The position numbers were made by a program, and so were the translations under genes. Below are positions 60,411 to 64,000 of a stretch of DNA of 64,000 nt, piece after piece. Numbering within the stretch: the first letter of the stretch is position 1; each line of letters begins with the position of its first letter. Source of the DNA: Candidatus Peregrinibacteria bacterium GW2011_GWF2_43_17. GTDB taxonomy: Bacteria > Patescibacteriota > Gracilibacteria > UBA1369 > UBA12470. The notes below the pieces were generated by a model that ran no database searches, was not told the DNA's origin, and was given only the letters and a program-made list of their open reading frames with translations. The stretch lies in contig LCFW01000007.1 of NCBI GenBank assembly GCA_000999315.1, forward strand, positions 1-64,000, given 5' to 3'.

Positions 60411-61421
60411 TTACACCCTCTTCCTCCCTCTCATTACCCAATACCAAAACCACGATATTTCCTTTTCCCGTGCCTCCGCATACGCGACCCTCTTCCCGCC
60501 AAATTTCATCTTGAAATCCGTTATCCCCGCCCACGGATGATTCGTGTCTCCCTCGGGAGCAATTCCAAACAAATCGTAAAATTTCATCCCCGCCTTTTTC
60601 GCATCCCGCATCGCTGTCCACTGGAGCAGGTATGGTGCCATGCAATTCCGATATTCGTTCGCCGACGCACCGAAATAATAGATCGCCGTATTTTTCAGGG
60701 CGAAAGGAGCTTGCGACTGGAGCCCTCTTCTATAATAAGTCACGATAATTCCGGCAACCACCTTTCCCCCCACTTCCGCCAAATATAATTTTACCGACTC
60801 CTCAAGCGCCTCAAACATTTTTTCATAATATTTAAGCTCATGCCCCGAGAATTTATCCCTTTCGGTCGTCTCTTTGAAAATTTTATAAAAATCCGAAACT
60901 TTATCCGATATCCGCACCGTCACGCCGCTTTTCTCCGCTATCTTGATATTATATCGCCCCTTAGGCTTCATCTGTTTTAAAATCTCTTCCTCACTCCCCG
61001 CCAAATCAACAATCAGCGAATGTTCCGGATAATAATGCGCATGAGCCTTTCTCCCCCACTCATCAAAAAACTTCACCTCGCCGTGCAAGCTCGGCGGCTC
61101 AATCCTCACAAACACGCAGTTATCCTTTTTCCCAATTTTCAAAATCCCCTCCATCAAAATATCGAACACTTCTTTTGAATCCGCAAGCGGTCCTCTCGGT
61201 ACAAAATACCAACAAAGCCCAAACGGCAAAAACTGTTTCACGACCACCGCGCCCGCAACAACCTTTTTCCCACCCTTAACTCCGCAAATAATCGCCCTCC
61301 CCCTCCCCTCCGACCCGGATTGAAAATCCGCCCACATCGAAGTCTGATGAATATTCCCATAAATATGATTTTTAGAAAAATCATCCATCTCTCCGCGCGA
61401 AATTTCAGAAAAAACAAACAT
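60411..61421 (-). CDS. FemAB-like peptidoglycan bridge aminoacyltransferase
   Basis: 336 residues with two GNAT-like halves: NHIYGNIHQTSMWADFQSGS at the start, then GLCWYFVPRGPLADSKEVFD, LAGSEEEILKQMKPKGRYNI (the FemAB 'm..k.R.ni' motif), GKVVAGIIVTYYRRG, YYFGASANEYRNCMAPYLLQ and YDLFGIAPEGDTNHPWAGIT with FKMKFGG near the end. Such enzymes use charged tRNA to add amino acids to the stem peptide of lipid II. It follows the two paralogous genes on the same strand. The start is the ATG at 61421. Confidence 0.9.
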   Translation of the reverse strand: MFVFSEISRGEMDDFSKNHIYGNIHQTSMWADFQSGSEGRGRAIICGVKGGKKVVAGAVVVKQFLPFGLCWYFVPRGPLADSKEVFDILMEGILKIGKKDNCVFVRIEPPSLHGEVKFFDEWGRKAHAHYYPEHSLIVDLAGSEEEILKQMKPKGRYNIKIAEKSGVTVRISDKVSDFYKIFKETTERDKFSGHELKYYEKMFEALEESVKLYLAEVGGKVVAGIIVTYYRRGLQSQAPFALKNTAIYYFGASANEYRNCMAPYLLQWTAMRDAKKAGMKFYDLFGIAPEGDTNHPWAGITDFKMKFGGKRVAYAEAREKEISWFWYWVMRGRKRV

Positions 61422-61488
61422 GAGCGAAATTAGAACGCCAAAAGTTTATCATAAAACATGTCATCATCGCAGGCTACTTCGCCGAGGC

Positions 61489-61905
61489 TTATGGCAGAAC
61501 TGCACAAAAAACATCCTCAAACGTAAAGCCTGCCGCCACGACATTGTCCAAATCCTTCCTGCAATGATCGGGGCAACTTACGCCAACCGACGCAAAACGA
61601 CGCCTATGTACCATTACAAACTCCAGAAGTTCTCGTTCTTGCGGAGCCAACTCTCGTTGGAATGAATGTCTCACGACATCAACCCTCACTGCGGGCAGTT
61701 GGAAATCTCCCGGGGTCGACTCGACCAACGCGCGCAAGCTATCGAGAACAGGTCTGCAATTCGCGAGTACCACTCGTTTCGGAGGGACGTTCAAGTTGTC
61801 GGCTAAAACATCTCGCGTGGTTTTGGATTTGGTGCAGTTCTCCGACGCAACAACTCCTGCGGCTGATTCGATTTGAGAGGTCAATGGTGATGACGATAGC
61901 GGCAT
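61489..61905 (-). CDS. Small protein, paralogue 2 of a tandem pair
   Basis: 138 residues. It aligns with the next gene over most of its length: VVASENC..., RVVLANCRPVLDSLRALVES, LPAVRVDVV, APQERELLEFVMVHRRRFAS, VGVSCPDHCRKDLDNVVAAG. The alternating pattern suggests a small Rossmann-like or receiver-like alpha/beta domain, but no catalytic motif is seen. It lies between its paralogue and the FemAB-like gene in the ftsA-ftsZ direction. Confidence 0.7.
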   Translation of the reverse strand: MPLSSSPLTSQIESAAGVVASENCTKSKTTRDVLADNLNVPPKRVVLANCRPVLDSLRALVESTPGDFQLPAVRVDVVRHSFQRELAPQERELLEFVMVHRRRFASVGVSCPDHCRKDLDNVVAAGFTFEDVFCAVLP

Positions 61906-61931
61906 AGAGACGCGGTTATGAATTAAAGTGT

Positions 61932-62378
61932 TTAAACCGTACTTTTGCGGACAAACTCGGCAATAGCTTTCGGGGTTTTATTCAAAACAATCGGCATACC
62001 GGGTGCGACCGCTCTCAAGCCATCTTGGTATTTATCGGGACAAATCGCGGCAACTCCGGCAAAACGTTCCCTGGAAGCCATCAGAAATTCCAGGATTCTG
62101 CGTTCATCAGGGCTAACGGTGTCGCCTTCAAGCAGTCCCGCAATATCTACCAAAACGGGAGGCAACTTTTTACCGACCGCTTGTGATATTGCCAAGACCT
62201 CTCCAAGTCTCGCGGCAAGATTTCCACAATTGGCAAGAATCACACGGTCAATATCGTCCCGGGAGACTTCGAGGGCCTGGGCAAACACGCGTCGTAATTC
62301 GTCGGAATCGGAAATCCGCTCCGACGCAATAATTCCTTTCGATTTCGGTATCCGGGTTTCCAACGCTTCAATCGGCAT
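61932..62378 (-). CDS. Small protein, paralogue 1 of a tandem pair, next to ftsZ
   Basis: 148 residues: IIASERISDSDELRRVFAQA, DRVILANCGNLAARLGEVLA, LPPVLVDIAGLLEGDTVSPD, RRILEFLMASRERFAGVAAI, CPDKYQDGLRAVAPGMPIVL. Shared with its neighbour are the [IV]LANC, LPxVxVD, P.ER..LEF.M..R.RFA.V and CPD motifs. The order of strands and helices with VD, 'R' and CPD resembles a receiver-like fold without the usual acidic pocket; inference. It begins 90 bases after ftsZ on the same strand. Confidence 0.7.
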   Translation of the reverse strand: MPIEALETRIPKSKGIIASERISDSDELRRVFAQALEVSRDDIDRVILANCGNLAARLGEVLAISQAVGKKLPPVLVDIAGLLEGDTVSPDERRILEFLMASRERFAGVAAICPDKYQDGLRAVAPGMPIVLNKTPKAIAEFVRKSTV

Positions 62379-62468
62379 AAAATAGTAATAAATAAATAAT
62401 TAATTAATCCAAACAGCCATATTGATCAAAGAATTTTTGTAGGCACCGAGGGGACTGCAAAAATTCGT

Positions 62469-63638
62469 CTAACGCCCCATCTTCTGCCTTATAAAGGCGG
62501 GTATATCGTATTCACTATCCGTCTCTTTTACCGAATGTATATCGGGCAAAGCGGAAGTATGAATTGACGTAATTGGTTTTTTGGATTGTTCGAAACCTGT
62601 TGCAACAACCGTGATCTTGATTTCGCCCGTGTAAGAATCATTGATAACCGCACCGAAGATGATATTTGCATCCGGGTCTGCGGCTTCCGTAATAATTCTT
62701 GCGGCTTCGTCCACTTCGAACATGCTTAGATCGTTGCCACCTGTAATATTGAACAAAATTCCCTTTGCGCCCGAGATATCCATCTCGAGAAGAGGACTAT
62801 CGACGGCAGCCCTTGCAGCCTCGGTTGCACGATTTTCACCCGTACCATAACCGACACCCATGAGAGCCGAGCCGGCATTTTCCATGATCGCCTTCACGTC
62901 TGCGAAGTCGACGTTGATCATTCCGTGAACGGTGATCAAATCGGAAATGCCTTGTACGCCTTGCCTCAAAACATCGTCAACGACGGTGAAAGCCTCTGTC
63001 AAAGGAGTCTTTTTGTCTATAAGAGACAAAATCTTGTCATTCGGGATCACGATCATCGTGTCCACTTTGTTCTTGAGGTTCTCAAGACCTTCGTCGCATT
63101 GAACCCTGCGCCTGTTCCCTTCGAACGAGAAAGGCTTGGTAACGACAGCAACGGTGAGAATGCCGAGCTGTTTTGCGATATCCGCGATAACGGGAGACCC
63201 TCCGGTTCCCGTTCCGCCTCCAAGACCGCACGTGATAAAGACCATATCGGCTCCTTCGAGAGCTTGCTTGATCTCTTCACTGCTTTCTTCGGCCGCTTGC
63301 CTTCCGACTTCCGGATGGCTCCCGGCACCAAGACCTCGGGTCGTGGCCTTGCCGATATTGATTTTCGTAGGAGCTTCAGAATGATAAAGCGCCTGTGCAT
63401 CCGTATTAACCGTAATGAATTCAATGCCTTTTACATTAGCCTTGAACATTCGGTTAACGGCATTTCCACCTCCTCCCCCTACTCCGATAACTTTGATCGA
63501 AGCAACAGGAGTAATATCGGGAGTTACCTCCAGATTTTTCCTTTTGCTTACCGAACCTGAAAACAGATTCCTTAGTGAGTCGTCAGAGCCGCTTCCGCGC
63601 GTAGTTCCTTGTGTCATATAGTTGTGATTAGGAGACAA
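62469..63638 (-). CDS. ftsZ: Cell division protein FtsZ
   Basis: 389 residues. [31 protein letters not shown], the tubulin signature [20 protein letters not shown] and the synergy-loop region [20 protein letters not shown] are present. The C-terminal tail [12 protein letters not shown] is the conserved peptide that binds FtsA. The family usually has GGGTGTGA; here the last position is Gly. It forms the Z-ring at midcell. The N-terminal ~45 residues are a low-complexity extension. Alternative start MTQGTT seven codons in. Confidence 0.97.
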   Translation of the reverse strand: MSPNHNYMTQGTTRGSGSDDSLRNLFSGSVSKRKNLEVTPDITPVASIKVIGVGGGGGNAVNRMFKANVKGIEFITVNTDAQALYHSEAPTKINIGKATTRGLGAGSHPEVGRQAAEESSEEIKQALEGADMVFITCGLGGGTGTGGSPVIADIAKQLGILTVAVVTKPFSFEGNRRRVQCDEGLENLKNKVDTMIVIPNDKILSLIDKKTPLTEAFTVVDDVLRQGVQGISDLITVHGMINVDFADVKAIMENAGSALMGVGYGTGENRATEAARAAVDSPLLEMDISGAKGILFNITGGNDLSMFEVDEAARIITEAADPDANIIFGAVINDSYTGEIKITVVATGFEQSKKPITSIHTSALPDIHSVKETDSEYDIPAFIRQKMGR

Positions 63639-63699
63639 ATAGGGGGTTCAACGTGAATCTGTTCGCGATAGACATTTCACAAACAGATTCGATATATAT

Positions 63700-64000
63700 T
63701 TAAGGTAATAATCCCTTTATCCAATTCTTAACTCCGCCAAGCACTTTATCCATTTTGATTCCTTTTAAATCAAAACCATAGCCGCTACCGGCATGACCTT
63801 CAAACCTCGCGCCCCATAACGCCAATCCGATGGCCGTGGCATAAGCGGGGTCATCGATTTTATCGACCACTCCTTCGAAATTCTGAGGGAATCCGATCTG
63901 TACGGGTAAATTCAGGGTATCTCTTGCCAAGTCCACGACTCCCGGCATCTTGATCGCCGCGCCTGTCAAAATTGCACCTGCCGGCAACATTCCGTCTCGG
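63700..64000 (-). CDS. ftsA: Cell division protein FtsA, C-terminal part (cut by window edge)
   Basis: The frame runs from the window edge (RDGMLPAGAILTGAAIKMPG) to GGVKNWIKGLLP. The LPAGxxLTGG-like motif with following MPGVVDLARDTLNLPVQIGF and DPAYATAIGLALWGA is the C-terminal actin-fold part of FtsA. The end has the usual amphipathic helix (VKNWIKGLL) that ties FtsA to the membrane. It precedes ftsZ by 61 bases, the common order. The N-terminal part lies outside. Confidence 0.92.
   Translation of the reverse strand, partial: RDGMLPAGAILTGAAIKMPGVVDLARDTLNLPVQIGFPQNFEGVVDKIDDPAYATAIGLALWGARFEGHAGSGYGFDLKGIKMDKVLGGVKNWIKGLLP

Overview
The window looks like a piece of a Patescibacteria (Candidate Phyla Radiation) chromosome, possibly near Peregrinibacteria; that placement is inferred from gene style and is not proven. 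Signs are the compact layout, the many exported or low-complexity proteins of unknown function beside strict housekeeping genes, a DUF5663 protein, a glutaredoxin-DsbD fusion, short bL33 and bL28 genes, and divergent or convergent genes that touch or overlap. TGA is used as an ordinary stop (for example in the PBP, deformylase and ligase-like genes) and an intact RF2 gene is present. The code is therefore standard, not the UGA=Gly code of Gracilibacteria and Absconditabacteria.

Layout. 0-8 kb: a frameshifted HNH-type gene, a DUF5663 gene, and a giant gene (about 2,212 codons if repaired) broken into three frames. Both of its breaks lie inside tandem repeats. 8-12.6 kb: lipoproteins, rpmG (bL33), a thiol-disulfide membrane protein and a tiny lipoprotein. 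12.7-16.1 kb: a tight operon smpB-nadE-NMN adenylyltransferase-phosphohexomutase, then a two-helix membrane protein with no ATG. 16.2-25.7 kb: a large exported protein, topA, HU, pheS-pheT and a WxL-like exported protein. 25.8-34 kb: a class A PBP, an RdgB-methyltransferase fusion, an O-antigen-ligase-like protein, a TrmB-type regulator and a long RelA/SpoT homologue whose synthetase half looks dead. 34-43 kb: unknown exported proteins, tRNA-Ser, rpmB, a site-2 protease, MurJ, a C39-like peptidase and tRNA-Thr. 43-54 kb: an ABC exporter, an ArfB-like release factor, a radical SAM protein, tmRNA, mfd, dnaN and RNase J. 54-64 kb: murD, a flippase, prfB-def, an unknown protein, a FemAB-like protein, two tandem paralogues, ftsZ and the 3' end of ftsA.

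The genes fall into a few themes. The cell-envelope set is PBP1, MurD, MurJ, FemAB, flippase, ligase and FtsA/FtsZ. The ribosome-rescue set is SmpB, tmRNA and an ArfB-like protein. The rest covers translation (PheST, RF2, Def, bL28, bL33), replication and repair (DnaN, TopA, Mfd, HU), and the last steps of NAD synthesis.

The unexplained structure lies mostly between genes. There are two copies of a 136/143-bp element with 19-bp inverted ends and three copies of a hairpin family whose core is conserved while its stems co-vary. Six heptanucleotide arrays of TCTACTA type lie mostly just before start codons. An extended -10 motif TGGTATAAT recurs in front of unrelated genes, and a DnaA-trio-like tract next to dnaN may mark the origin. 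All calls come from reading the sequence only; no database search was run.
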